Positions 16,740-24,055 of a stretch of 64,000 nt of DNA are shown here, in pieces (the first letter of the stretch is position 1; each line of letters opens with the position of its first letter). The translations under genes and the position numbers were made by a program. Location: NCBI GenBank assembly GCA_910575695.1, contig CAJTGJ010000003.1, forward strand, positions 62,001 through 126,000, in the 5' to 3' direction. Under the pieces are notes generated by a model, which was given only the letters and a program-made list of their open reading frames with translations, did no database searches and was not told the DNA's origin. Source of the DNA: Oscillospiraceae bacterium. Lineage in GTDB: Bacteria > Bacillota > Clostridia > Oscillospirales > Oscillospiraceae.

Positions 16740-17315
16740 ATGGACGACCGAGAGATCATCGAGCTGTTCTGGCAGCGGGACCAGCGGGCCGTGGCAGAGG
16801 CGTCGGATAAATACGGCGGCTACTGCCGGGCCATTGCCGGACGAATCCTGCCCTCTCCAGAGGACGCGGAGGAGTGCGTCAACGACGCGCTGTACCGGGC
16901 GTGGGAGGCCATCCCGCCCCAGCGGCCCGGTTCGCTGTCCGCTTTTCTGGGCAGGCTCACCCGGAATCTGTCCCTGGACCGCTGGCGGCGGGACACCGCC
17001 CGGAAGCGGGGCGGCGGGCAGGCAGCGCTGGCCCTGTCCGAGCTGGATGAGTGTGTGCCCGCCCCCTCCGGGGTGGAGGAGGAGCTGGATGTCCGGCTGC
17101 TGGCGGACTGCGTGGAGCGGTTCGTCCGCACCCTGCCCGACACCCAGCGGCGGGTGTTCCTGCGCCGGTACTGGTATCTGTGCTCCGTTAAAGAGGTGGC
17201 GGCACAGTCCGGGATGAGCGTGAGCAGGACGTCGTCCATGCTGTTCCGCCTGCGGAAATCACTGAAACAATATTTGGAGAAAGAAGGGATCATGGTTTAT
17301 GAGCGCACAGAGTGA
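16740..17315 (+). CDS. ECF-type RNA polymerase sigma factor
   Basis: A 191-residue sigma-70 family protein. Region 2 lies at about residues 10-80 (YGGYCRAIAGRILPSPEDAEECVNDA; LGRLTRNLSLDRWRR) and region 4 at about 125-185 (LPDTQRRVFLRRYWYLCSVKEVAAQSGMS, a helix-turn-helix). AAGGAGG stands 6 bases before the ATG at 16740. It overlaps the downstream gene by 17 bases, the normal design for a sigma factor and its membrane anti-sigma partner. Confidence 0.9.
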   Translation: MDDREIIELFWQRDQRAVAEASDKYGGYCRAIAGRILPSPEDAEECVNDALYRAWEAIPPQRPGSLSAFLGRLTRNLSLDRWRRDTARKRGGGQAALALSELDECVPAPSGVEEELDVRLLADCVERFVRTLPDTQRRVFLRRYWYLCSVKEVAAQSGMSVSRTSSMLFRLRKSLKQYLEKEGIMVYERTE

Positions 17316-18357
17316 AAAGCTGCTACAGGCCATCGGGGAACTGGATGAGGAACTGGTGGAGGACGCCGCGCCGCTGGCGGCTGTGCCCAAAAAGAGGGGG
17401 CGGCGGTGGGCGCGGGGGATCATCGCGGCGGCGGTGGCGGCGGTGCTTCTGGTGGGGACGGCCTTCGCGGCGTCCCCCGGGCTGCGGGATATGCTGGCGG
17501 AGGTTCTGGGCAGCTTCGGGCCTTATGCCCAAAAGCAGGAGGACGCGATATATACCTGGAACGGGTTCGAGTTCCAGGTGATGGCGGCGCTGGCGGACGA
17601 AAACACGGTCCGGGTCTATGTCCAGGCCAGGGATACCCGGGGGAAGCACCGGCTGGATATGATGGGGCATTACGACGCATGGATGGACGGAGGGCCGGAT
17701 GCCCTCATCAATGTGCCGCAGACCAGCGTGGAGATCCGGGGTGGTAAGGCGAGTACCAGCTTCCTGCCCTATGACGCGGAGACGCAGACGGCCATACTGA
17801 CAGCAAGTATGTGGGGCCGGATCACGGACGACCTGACCGGGGCGGAGCTGTGCATTGATAACACTTACAACATATTTTCCCATCCCCTTGAGGCGGCGCT
17901 GAAGATCCCGCTGGATATTGAGGTCATGCCCAGCAGGACGCTGCTCCGATTCCAGGACCTGGTGCTGGACGATATGGAGATCGAGGAAATCCGGGTGTCC
18001 GCCCTGGGCATCACCGCCGTCGCGAAAAAGGAGATGCTCTATACCAGCGCATCGCTGGACACCACGTTCCGCGTCCAGCTCAAGGACGGCACGGAGATCA
18101 GGACGGAGAAGGACACAAACTCCGGCTATGGTATCTATATGGACGAGGCCGGAGACGAGCACCAGGCGTTTATCTGGAGCTTCGCCGACCCGCTGGAGCC
18201 AGACAGCATTGCCGGGGTGTATATCGGGGAGGGCTATTACCCCGTGGACGGGGCCGGGGAGCTGGTGCAGGAAGTCCTGCGGAAAGGTTCCCGTCCGAAC
18301 GACTGGAACAGCAGGCTGAAGGACAAAAACCAGCGGCCGCGGCCGCGCAATCCGTGA
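17299..18357 (+). CDS. Membrane anti-sigma factor, DUF4179-like
   Basis: A 352-residue protein with a short cytoplasmic N terminus (about 1-37), one transmembrane helix (about 38-60, GIIAAAVAAVLLVGTAFAAS) and a large extracytoplasmic domain of beta character, as in DUF4179/RsiV-like proteins coupled to ECF sigma factors. It begins inside the sigma gene, so the two are coupled. The inferred role is to hold the sigma factor until an envelope signal arrives; the signal is unknown. Confidence 0.75.
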   Translation: MSAQSEKLLQAIGELDEELVEDAAPLAAVPKKRGRRWARGIIAAAVAAVLLVGTAFAASPGLRDMLAEVLGSFGPYAQKQEDAIYTWNGFEFQVMAALADENTVRVYVQARDTRGKHRLDMMGHYDAWMDGGPDALINVPQTSVEIRGGKASTSFLPYDAETQTAILTASMWGRITDDLTGAELCIDNTYNIFSHPLEAALKIPLDIEVMPSRTLLRFQDLVLDDMEIEEIRVSALGITAVAKKEMLYTSASLDTTFRVQLKDGTEIRTEKDTNSGYGIYMDEAGDEHQAFIWSFADPLEPDSIAGVYIGEGYYPVDGAGELVQEVLRKGSRPNDWNSRLKDKNQRPRPRNP

Positions 18358-18386
18358 TCCGCCGGGGACCGCTGGCCGGATGGCCG

Positions 18387-18413
18387 GGCCCCGCCCAGAC
18401 GGGCGGGGCCTTT
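18387..18413 (+). terminator. Terminator after the anti-sigma gene
   Basis: GGCCCCGCCC and GGGCGGGGCC form a perfect 10-bp stem with an AGAC loop, followed by TTT and, a little further, a CTTTTTTCTCTTTT tract. Confidence 0.75.
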
Positions 18414-18467
18414 CCGCCGCGGTCCCGCTTTTTTCTCTTTTCGGTTCTTTTTTGTTTGGGGGGGGGA

Positions 18468-18496
18468 TTGACAAGCGGCGGCGTTTGTGGTATCAT
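18468..18496 (+). promoter_or_regulatory. Promoter of the tRNA operon
   Basis: TTGACA (18468-18473), 17-base spacer, TATCAT (18491-18496), about 33 bases before the first tRNA. Confidence 0.8.
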
Positions 18497-18528
18497 ACTC
18501 AAGCTGACATTTGCGGAGGCGTCCTCTT

Positions 18529-18602
18529 GCGGGTGTAGTTCAATGGTAGAATCCCAGCCTTCCAAGCTGGTCGCGTGGGTTCGATTCCCATCACCCGCTC
18601 CA
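18529..18602 (+). tRNA. tRNA-Gly (TCC)
   Basis: Acceptor stem GCGGGTG/CACCCGC, anticodon loop CTTCCAA giving TCC, T-arm GGTTCGATTCC, encoded CCA end. First of five tRNAs. Confidence 0.97.
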
Positions 18603-18605
18603 TAC

Positions 18606-18682
<77 letters not shown>

Positions 18683-18713
18683 GGCCACCGCAAATTGTCC
18701 TCAAACTGCATAT

Positions 18714-18790
18714 GGTGGGTATAGCTCAGCTGGCAGAGCACCGGATTGTGGTTCCGGGTGTCGTGGGTTCGAGCCCCATTACCCACCCCA
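18714..18790 (+). tRNA. tRNA-His (GTG)
   Basis: Anticodon loop TTGTGGT gives GTG. The extra G at position -1 (18714) opposite C73, characteristic of tRNA-His, is encoded. CCA encoded. Confidence 0.97.
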
Positions 18791-18844
18791 TACAATGGCT
18801 GAGGGCCGGAGCGTCCGCTCCGGCCCGTGCCGCACCTTTCATAT

Positions 18845-18919
18845 TGGGGTGTAGCCAAGTGGTAAGGCACGGGACTTTGACTCCCGCATTCGCTGGTTCG
18901 AGTCCAGCCATCCCAGCCA
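18845..18919 (+). tRNA. tRNA-Gln (TTG)
   Basis: Acceptor TGGGGTG/CATCCCA with G-U pair; anticodon loop CTTTGAC gives TTG; CCA encoded. Confidence 0.96.
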
Positions 18920-18924
18920 TATAT

Positions 18925-19000
18925 GACCCAGTAGCTCAGTTGGTAGAGCAACGCCCTTTTAAGGCGAAGGTCCGGGGTTCGAGTCCCCGCTGGGTCACCA
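18925..19000 (+). tRNA. tRNA-Lys (TTT)
   Basis: Acceptor GACCCAG/CTGGGTC, anticodon loop CTTTTAA gives TTT, discriminator A, CCA encoded. Last tRNA of the cluster; the sequence beyond it contains a gene remnant. Confidence 0.97.
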
Positions 19001-19057
19001 GCTATGGACGATGAAATCATTGTATCGCCCCCAAAGCCAGTGATTTCAACGTCTTAG

Positions 19058-19092
19058 CGGCCCTCGGACATGAAAATCCGAGGGCCGTTTGA
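19058..19092 (+). terminator. Terminator of the tRNA operon
   Basis: CGGCCCTCGGA (19058-19068) pairs with TCCGAGGGCCG (19077-19087), followed by TTTGATTTT. Confidence 0.85.
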
Positions 19093-19109
19093 TTTTGCCG
19101 TTTCAGCGC

Positions 19110-19190
19110 CATTTTTTCGGCAGGAGGGAGCTGAACCGGCTGGCAAGGCTGGTGGACGCCATGAATCAGCTGCAAAAGCAGAAGTCATGA
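19110..19190 (+). pseudogene. C-terminal remnant of an unidentified gene beside tRNA-Lys
   Basis: An open frame ending in a TGA at 19188-19190 reads GRRELNRLARLVDAMNQLQK then QKS. It has an amphipathic helical look of a real protein C terminus but no start codon or ribosome site, and the frame runs back into the tRNA terminator. A residue of an element once inserted beside the tRNA is possible. Identity unknown. Confidence 0.4.
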
Positions 19191-19200
19191 ACACATGAGA

Positions 19201-19240
19201 CGCCCGCCGATGAAGCTCAGGCTTCATCGGCGGGCGTTTT
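19201..19240 (+). terminator. Strong terminator hairpin
   Basis: CGCCCGCCGATGAAGC pairs perfectly (16 bp) with its complement at 19221-19236 over a TCAG loop, followed by TTTT on the plus strand. It closes the region of the remnant and faces the convergent minus-strand genes. Confidence 0.85.
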
Positions 19241-19279
19241 GCTTTGCGTAAAAGGGATCGAAAAAATAATGGGGGTTGT

Positions 19280-19551
19280 TTACCCACTGTCTCCCAGCTC
19301 ATAAAATCGAATACACAGCCCGTATTCATCCCGCAGCCCTTTGCCCACAAAGCGGTTGCGGTGGAGGAGCGGAGCCAACGCCTGGGAATCCGTGATGAAG
19401 GTGGGGACAGTCTTGAACGGTTTAGGCCGCGCGCCGTCTGTAAACCACCCGTTATTTTCCACATAAATGTGGCAGTCCCGGCCAGCGTGACGGTTCCCGC
19501 CGGGTCTGTCTCTATATGGATTTCCAAAATTGGCGTTAATTTGTGGTTCAT
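19280..19551 (-). pseudogene. Small gene after LysR, broken by a frameshift
   Basis: The frame starting MNHKLTPILEIHIETDPAG at 19551 shares the ATGA overlap with the LysR stop. Protein-like sequence then continues in the neighbouring frame near 19475 (CHIYVENNGWFTDGARPKPF ... GLRDEYGLCIRFYELGDSG), ending at 19280. A single-base change near a GGCCGGGAC run would restore about 90 residues. The start, the overlap and the natural-looking C terminus all argue for one broken gene (or a sequencing slip). Family not recognised. Confidence 0.6.
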
Positions 19552-20516
19552 AGCGGCCTCCTCATATCATCATTTGTCCCGAACCGTTCCGACGCGTATG
19601 TGAGAAAGGCTTTCACCGCGTGGGCGGTATAGTTCCGGTGGGGCAGCAGGGCGTAAAAGAGCCTGTCCACTGCGTTTGATTCAATCGCAAAGAAAACCAG
19701 GTTTTGCGACGGCGCCTTTTGCACAATCCGGTCGCTGACAAACGTGCTCCCCACCCCATTATCCGCGAAACGGTACGCCGTGACCAGCTGGGACAGCGCC
19801 AGCTTGACCTTGGGTGCAAAGTTCGCCTCGTCGAACATCCGCACACAGCGGTCGTAGAGGTTATTTCCCCTTTGCAGCAGAATGAATTCCAAATCCCGGA
19901 ACCGCTCCAGCGGAACCCGCGGCCAGGCGGGAGAAAGGTGGCGTCCGGCCTGGATGTCTCCAGCCGACATGGCGCATTGGGCCAGATCGCCGGGAATAGC
20001 CGCATTTGAGGGAACGGCCAGAAGAATGTGGTCATAAAAGGCGGGCTGATGTTCAAAGCGGTCAATCAGTTCCGGGTCACAACTGAAAATCAAATCCATT
20101 TCCCTCCGCTCCAGACGGCGGGCCAGCCGTACAGAGCTGTCCTCCGACACCTCCAGCTGGACGCCTGGATACTGTCGGGAAAATCCAGCCAGGAGCTCCG
20201 CCAGCAGGAAACAGTTCAGATAATGGGTGCCTCCCACATGGAGGCGGCCTGTGCGCACATCCTGCAGGTCATCCAGCTCCCGGCCCAAGTCGGCTTCCAG
20301 GTATTTTACCTGCTCAACGGCCCGGATATAGGCCTCTCCCTCCGGTGTCAGCGTCAATGGCCGTCTGCTGCGGTCAAACAGCGCTGCGCCCAGCCGCTTC
20401 TCCTCCTGCCGGACAGCCATACTCAGGGCGGGCTGGGTGAGGTAGAGCTTTTCCGCCGCCCTGGTAAAGCTGCCGTCCTGGTAGACCTGATAGATATACT
20501 GCATATTGATCTCCAT
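19548..20516 (-). CDS. LysR-family transcriptional regulator
   Basis: A 322-residue regulator. The N-terminal winged helix (about residues 1-62) shows FTRAAEKLYLTQPALSMAVRQEEKRLG; the effector-binding LysR_substrate domain follows. The ATG at 20516 follows AAGGGAGG by 8 bases; a longer frame upstream is noncoding. It is divergent from the UxaA-like lyase genes with a 125-base intergenic region and so probably controls the catabolic cluster at 20.6-26.2 kb; the inducer is unknown. Confidence 0.92.
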   Translation of the reverse strand: MEINMQYIYQVYQDGSFTRAAEKLYLTQPALSMAVRQEEKRLGAALFDRSRRPLTLTPEGEAYIRAVEQVKYLEADLGRELDDLQDVRTGRLHVGGTHYLNCFLLAELLAGFSRQYPGVQLEVSEDSSVRLARRLERREMDLIFSCDPELIDRFEHQPAFYDHILLAVPSNAAIPGDLAQCAMSAGDIQAGRHLSPAWPRVPLERFRDLEFILLQRGNNLYDRCVRMFDEANFAPKVKLALSQLVTAYRFADNGVGSTFVSDRIVQKAPSQNLVFFAIESNAVDRLFYALLPHRNYTAHAVKAFLTYASERFGTNDDMRRPL

Positions 20517-20641
20517 TATATAAGCCTCCCTTATACATATATAAAAATCATAAAATTGATTATACACCAATCTCGTGTTATTGTAAAGATACCACAAAAA
20601 ACAGACAGGAAGCAATTGAATTTTGAGGGAGGAGGACAACT

Positions 20642-20941
20642 ATGAACATCAACGCATTGTTGATGGACGAGCGGGACAACGTGGTGACCTGCGTGGCCGC
20701 CGTACCAAAGGGAGACCAGATCGTCTATCAGAAAAACGGGGAGATCTGTACGCTCACGGCCCAGGACGACATCCCCTGCTGCCACAAGGCGGCGCTGGAG
20801 GATCTGCCCCAGGTGGCTCAGGTTCTCAAATACGGAGAGATGATCGGGCAGGCCACTGCGCCCATCGCCAAGGGACACTGGGTGAGCCACGAGAACATTG
20901 TCAGCGTACCCCGGGACTATGAGAGCGAATTTATCCACTGA
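20642..20941 (+). CDS. UxaA-type lyase small (SAF-domain) subunit
   Basis: A 99-residue SAF-domain protein corresponding to the N-terminal part of altronate/galactarate dehydratases and to the small subunit of (2R)-sulfolactate sulfo-lyase (SuyA-like). Motifs: NVVTCVAAVPKGDQI, then the C-terminal GHWVSHENI. GAGGGAGGAGG precedes the ATG. The gene is followed after 16 bases by the large subunit, so the enzyme is split. The true substrate (sugar acid or sulfonate) cannot be decided from sequence. Confidence 0.82.
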   Translation: MNINALLMDERDNVVTCVAAVPKGDQIVYQKNGEICTLTAQDDIPCCHKAALEDLPQVAQVLKYGEMIGQATAPIAKGHWVSHENIVSVPRDYESEFIH

Positions 20942-20957
20942 GAGAGGAGCGGAAACC

Positions 20958-22118
20958 ATGGAATTTTGGGGCTATAAACGCAAAGAGGGCCGGGCGGGCA
21001 TCCGCAACCATGTGCTGATCCTGCCCACCTGCGCCTGCGGCAGCGAGAGCTGCCGGATCGCAGCCAGTCAGGTCCGGGGCGCGGTGAATATCGTGTTCAA
21101 CACCGGCTGCTCCGACGTAGCGGCCAACACCGAGATGTCGCAGAAGGTACTTGCCGGGTTTGCCTGCAATCCCAACGTCTACGGCGTGGTCATCATCGGT
21201 CTGGGCTGCGAGACCGTTCCCCACAACAAGCTGCGGGAAAAAATCCAGGCCATGACTTCCAAGCCGGTGGTGTCCTTCGGCATCCAGGACGAGGGCGGCA
21301 CCCTGAAAACCATTGAAAAAGCTGTCCGGGCCGCCAGGGATATGGCGGCGCAGGCGGCCATGCAGCAGAAGGAGCTGTGCGACATCTCGGAACTTCTGCT
21401 GGGCATCGAGTGCGGCGGCTCCGACGCCACCTCCGGCATCGCCAGCAATCCCGCTGTGGGCGAGCTCAGCGACCTGCTGGTGGACCTGGGGGCTTCCACC
21501 ATCATGAGCGAGTCCATCGAGTGGATCGGCGGGGAGCACGTGCTGGCCAAGCGGGCCGCCGCCCCGGAGATACATAACCAGATCATCCAGGTGTGCAAGG
21601 ATTACGAGGAGCATCTGAAAGCGGCGGGCCAGGACTGCCGCGCGGGCCAGCCCACCCCGGGCAACAAGGCGGGGGGCCTGTCCACTCTGGACGAAAAGAG
21701 CCTGGGCTGTATCCGCAAGGGCGGCACCCGCCCCATTGTGGAGGTGCTGGAGCAGGCCCAGCGGCCCGCAAAGACCGGGGCCATTGTGATGGACACCGCT
21801 GGCTACGATATTTCCTCCGTCACCTCTATGGTGGCGGGCGGCTGCAACGCCGTCATTTTCACCACTGGCCGGGGCACCCCCACGGGAAATGCCATCGTGC
21901 CTGTGCTGAAGGTCACGGCCAACGACCACACCTACCAGTGGATGGAGGACAATATGGATGTGGATCTCAGCCAGATCATTACCGGAGAAAAAACCTACCA
22001 GCAGTGTGGGAGGGAACTGCTGACGGTGATCGGCGAGGTTTGCAGCGGGAAGCTGACCAAGGCGGAGGCCTACGGCTTCTCCGACGTGGCGGTGGATCAC
22101 GTCTGCCGCTTCGTGTAA
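20958..22118 (+). CDS. UxaA-type lyase large subunit (altronate dehydratase / SuyB-like)
   Basis: A 386-residue protein of the UxaA C-terminal family (dehydratases of sugar acids; SuyB sulfo-lyases). Characteristic pieces are GIRNHVLILPTCACGSE at the N terminus, GIECGGSDATSGIASNPAVG around residue 155 and TGRGTPTGNAIVPVLKVT near 315. Cysteines in CACGSESC and GCGG-like positions could ligate iron as in the family. RBS GAGAGGAGCGG. It forms an operon with the SAF subunit, a permease fragment, an esterase and an ene-reductase. Confidence 0.85.
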   Translation: MEFWGYKRKEGRAGIRNHVLILPTCACGSESCRIAASQVRGAVNIVFNTGCSDVAANTEMSQKVLAGFACNPNVYGVVIIGLGCETVPHNKLREKIQAMTSKPVVSFGIQDEGGTLKTIEKAVRAARDMAAQAAMQQKELCDISELLLGIECGGSDATSGIASNPAVGELSDLLVDLGASTIMSESIEWIGGEHVLAKRAAAPEIHNQIIQVCKDYEEHLKAAGQDCRAGQPTPGNKAGGLSTLDEKSLGCIRKGGTRPIVEVLEQAQRPAKTGAIVMDTAGYDISSVTSMVAGGCNAVIFTTGRGTPTGNAIVPVLKVTANDHTYQWMEDNMDVDLSQIITGEKTYQQCGRELLTVIGEVCSGKLTKAEAYGFSDVAVDHVCRFV

Positions 22119-22155
22119 GGACGCATCAACGGGTTCGAGAAAGGAGATAAGAGAC

Positions 22156-22878
22156 ATGACACCATTAACGATCTGCCTGATCATCTGCGTGCTGACCATG
22201 GTCAGCTACGTGTGGGGCAAGATTCCCATGGGGCTCACGGCCCTGCTCAGCATGGCGGCCTTTATCCTCACCGGCTGCCTGAACCCCCAAACGGCACTGG
22301 GCTACTTCGGAAATGCCAACGGCGTAATGATCGTAGCCATGTTCGTGGTGGCCGCAGGCTTCACCCGCACCCAGTTCGTGAAGAAAGCCGCCGCCAGCGT
22401 GAACAAGATCGCCCATGGCTCTCTGATGATGGTCATGCTGGGCTACGTGCTGGTCACCGCCCTGCTGGCCCAGTTTATCCAGAGCTCCGTCATCGTGTTC
22501 GGCATCATGGCCCCCATGATGATCGCCACCTGTGAGGAGCTGAAGATCAGCCCGTCCAAGACCCTGTTCCCCCTGTCCATTGTCAGCATCGCCACCATTT
22601 CCGCCCTGCCCCTGGGCAGCGGCGCCACCCAGGCCGCCGAACTCAACGGCTATCTGGAGGCCAATGGCTACACGGACTTCGTGGTGGCCCTCACCGATCC
22701 CATGAAGGCCCGCCTGCCCATGCTCATCGCTGTGATGATCTACTGCATTTTCTTTGCCACAAAGTTCTCCCCCGATGCCCCTGTTGTTCAGACGACTGAG
22801 ATGAAAACCCGTCAGGACAATAAAGAGGCGCTGGAGGTTGTCATATGTTGGAGGTCAGACAGCTCCCCGGCGATATGA
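22156..22878 (+). pseudogene. SLC13-type permease, C-terminal half missing
   Basis: The frame begins as a normal SLC13/ArsB-like carboxylate permease (helix-rich; GKIPMGLTALLSMAAFILTG; SSVIVFGIMAPMMIA; SALPLGSGATQ) but stops after 240 residues where the family has 420 or more. The last ~25 residues (after FSPDAPVV) are hydrophilic and out of family and overlap the next gene by 34 bases. A deletion that fused the half-gene to the esterase start is the simplest explanation. Transport function is doubtful unless half-molecules dimerise. Confidence 0.7.
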
Positions 22879-23969
22879 GCGCTTTGGAGCTGGACCGTGC
22901 CGACCCCAAGCGCTGTCTTGTCGCCGGCCTTTTTGAGGAATCGGTAAAGGTTGGGGAGGCCCGGAGGCGGTTTTATACCTACATCGCGCCGGGACTGTGC
23001 CATAACCAGCCCTGTTTGGTTCTGGCCCCGCCAGAGGGCGTTCCTGTGCTGGAATTCCTGGAGCATGGCTTCTGGCTGAGCTTTGCCCGGGAGCGGCAGA
23101 TTTTCCTCCATATCCTGGAGCCGGAAAACGGAAAGTACCGCCTGGACGGTACCGACGCGGCCTATATGAACAAGGTCTATGTGGAGATCCAGTCCCGGAA
23201 GTACTACGTCACCATGCAGGACAACATCTACGCCGTGGGGATCGGCGGCGGCGCGGCTGTGGCCCAGCAGGCCGCCATGGAGATGGCCTCCGAGTGGTCG
23301 GGCCTTGCAGCCTTCGGCGAGATGGTTCCCGAGGCCGGCGTCTACCAGCAGCGTCCTGGCGGCCTGCGCAATGTCCTGCTGTGGAACGGTAATTATATGG
23401 GTGAGCCTCTGGATGATGTGCCCTTTGTGCTGGCTTTGATGGACGACATCAAGGGGCGGTATGTTGTCGATCCCTCCCGGGTGTATGCCTGCGGCCAGTC
23501 CGGCGGCGGCATGATGACCTCCCAGCTGGCCCTCCGGGCCCCCGGCGTGTTTGCGGCGGTGTCCCCCTGGTCCGCCATCGTAGATCCGGACCATGAGCTG
23601 GTGCTGCCGGAGAAAATCGACCCGGCTGTGCCCTGTCTGTTCCTCTTTGGCGACAGCGACTGGCTGTGTGTCGATCGGGAACACGGGGAATTGGAATACC
23701 ACGTGACTCACGACATTGCCGCCTTCCTCAAACACCTGATGAAGCTCTATCAGCTGGATGAAAATCCCCGGCGGTACACTTGTGGTGAAATCAGCTATAA
23801 TGTCTATCTCAACGCCAAGCGGGTGCCCATGCTGACAGTGGGCACTGTAAAGGGAATGTCCCACGCCAATTATCCCCGGGAGAGCTGGATCGCCTATGAC
23901 GAATTCCTGGGCAAGTTCTCCAAACGCGCAGACGGAACCCTGCTCTATATGGGTGAGGAAATCTTATAA
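22845..23969 (+). CDS. Alpha/beta-hydrolase, PHB-depolymerase-like esterase
   Basis: A 374-residue cytoplasmic protein. The nucleophile elbow GQSGGG (about residue 217-222) with preceding DPSRVYACGQSGGGMM is typical of PHB depolymerase/feruloyl-esterase-like hydrolases; FLFGDSDWLC carries a likely acid and KGMSHANYP a likely catalytic His. The N-terminal ~130 residues form an extra domain. Start follows GGAGG inside the truncated permease gene. Likely cleaves an ester in the substrate of this cluster; the substrate is not known. Confidence 0.78.
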   Translation: MLEVRQLPGDMSALELDRADPKRCLVAGLFEESVKVGEARRRFYTYIAPGLCHNQPCLVLAPPEGVPVLEFLEHGFWLSFARERQIFLHILEPENGKYRLDGTDAAYMNKVYVEIQSRKYYVTMQDNIYAVGIGGGAAVAQQAAMEMASEWSGLAAFGEMVPEAGVYQQRPGGLRNVLLWNGNYMGEPLDDVPFVLALMDDIKGRYVVDPSRVYACGQSGGGMMTSQLALRAPGVFAAVSPWSAIVDPDHELVLPEKIDPAVPCLFLFGDSDWLCVDREHGELEYHVTHDIAAFLKHLMKLYQLDENPRRYTCGEISYNVYLNAKRVPMLTVGTVKGMSHANYPRESWIAYDEFLGKFSKRADGTLLYMGEEIL

Positions 23970-24055
23970 TCAAAAAGAACCCATTCATGACGGCGCAGGT
24001 CAAGGCGGCAGAGGCTGCAATGGCCTGCGCCCTTTTATCAGGAGGAATGCATACT

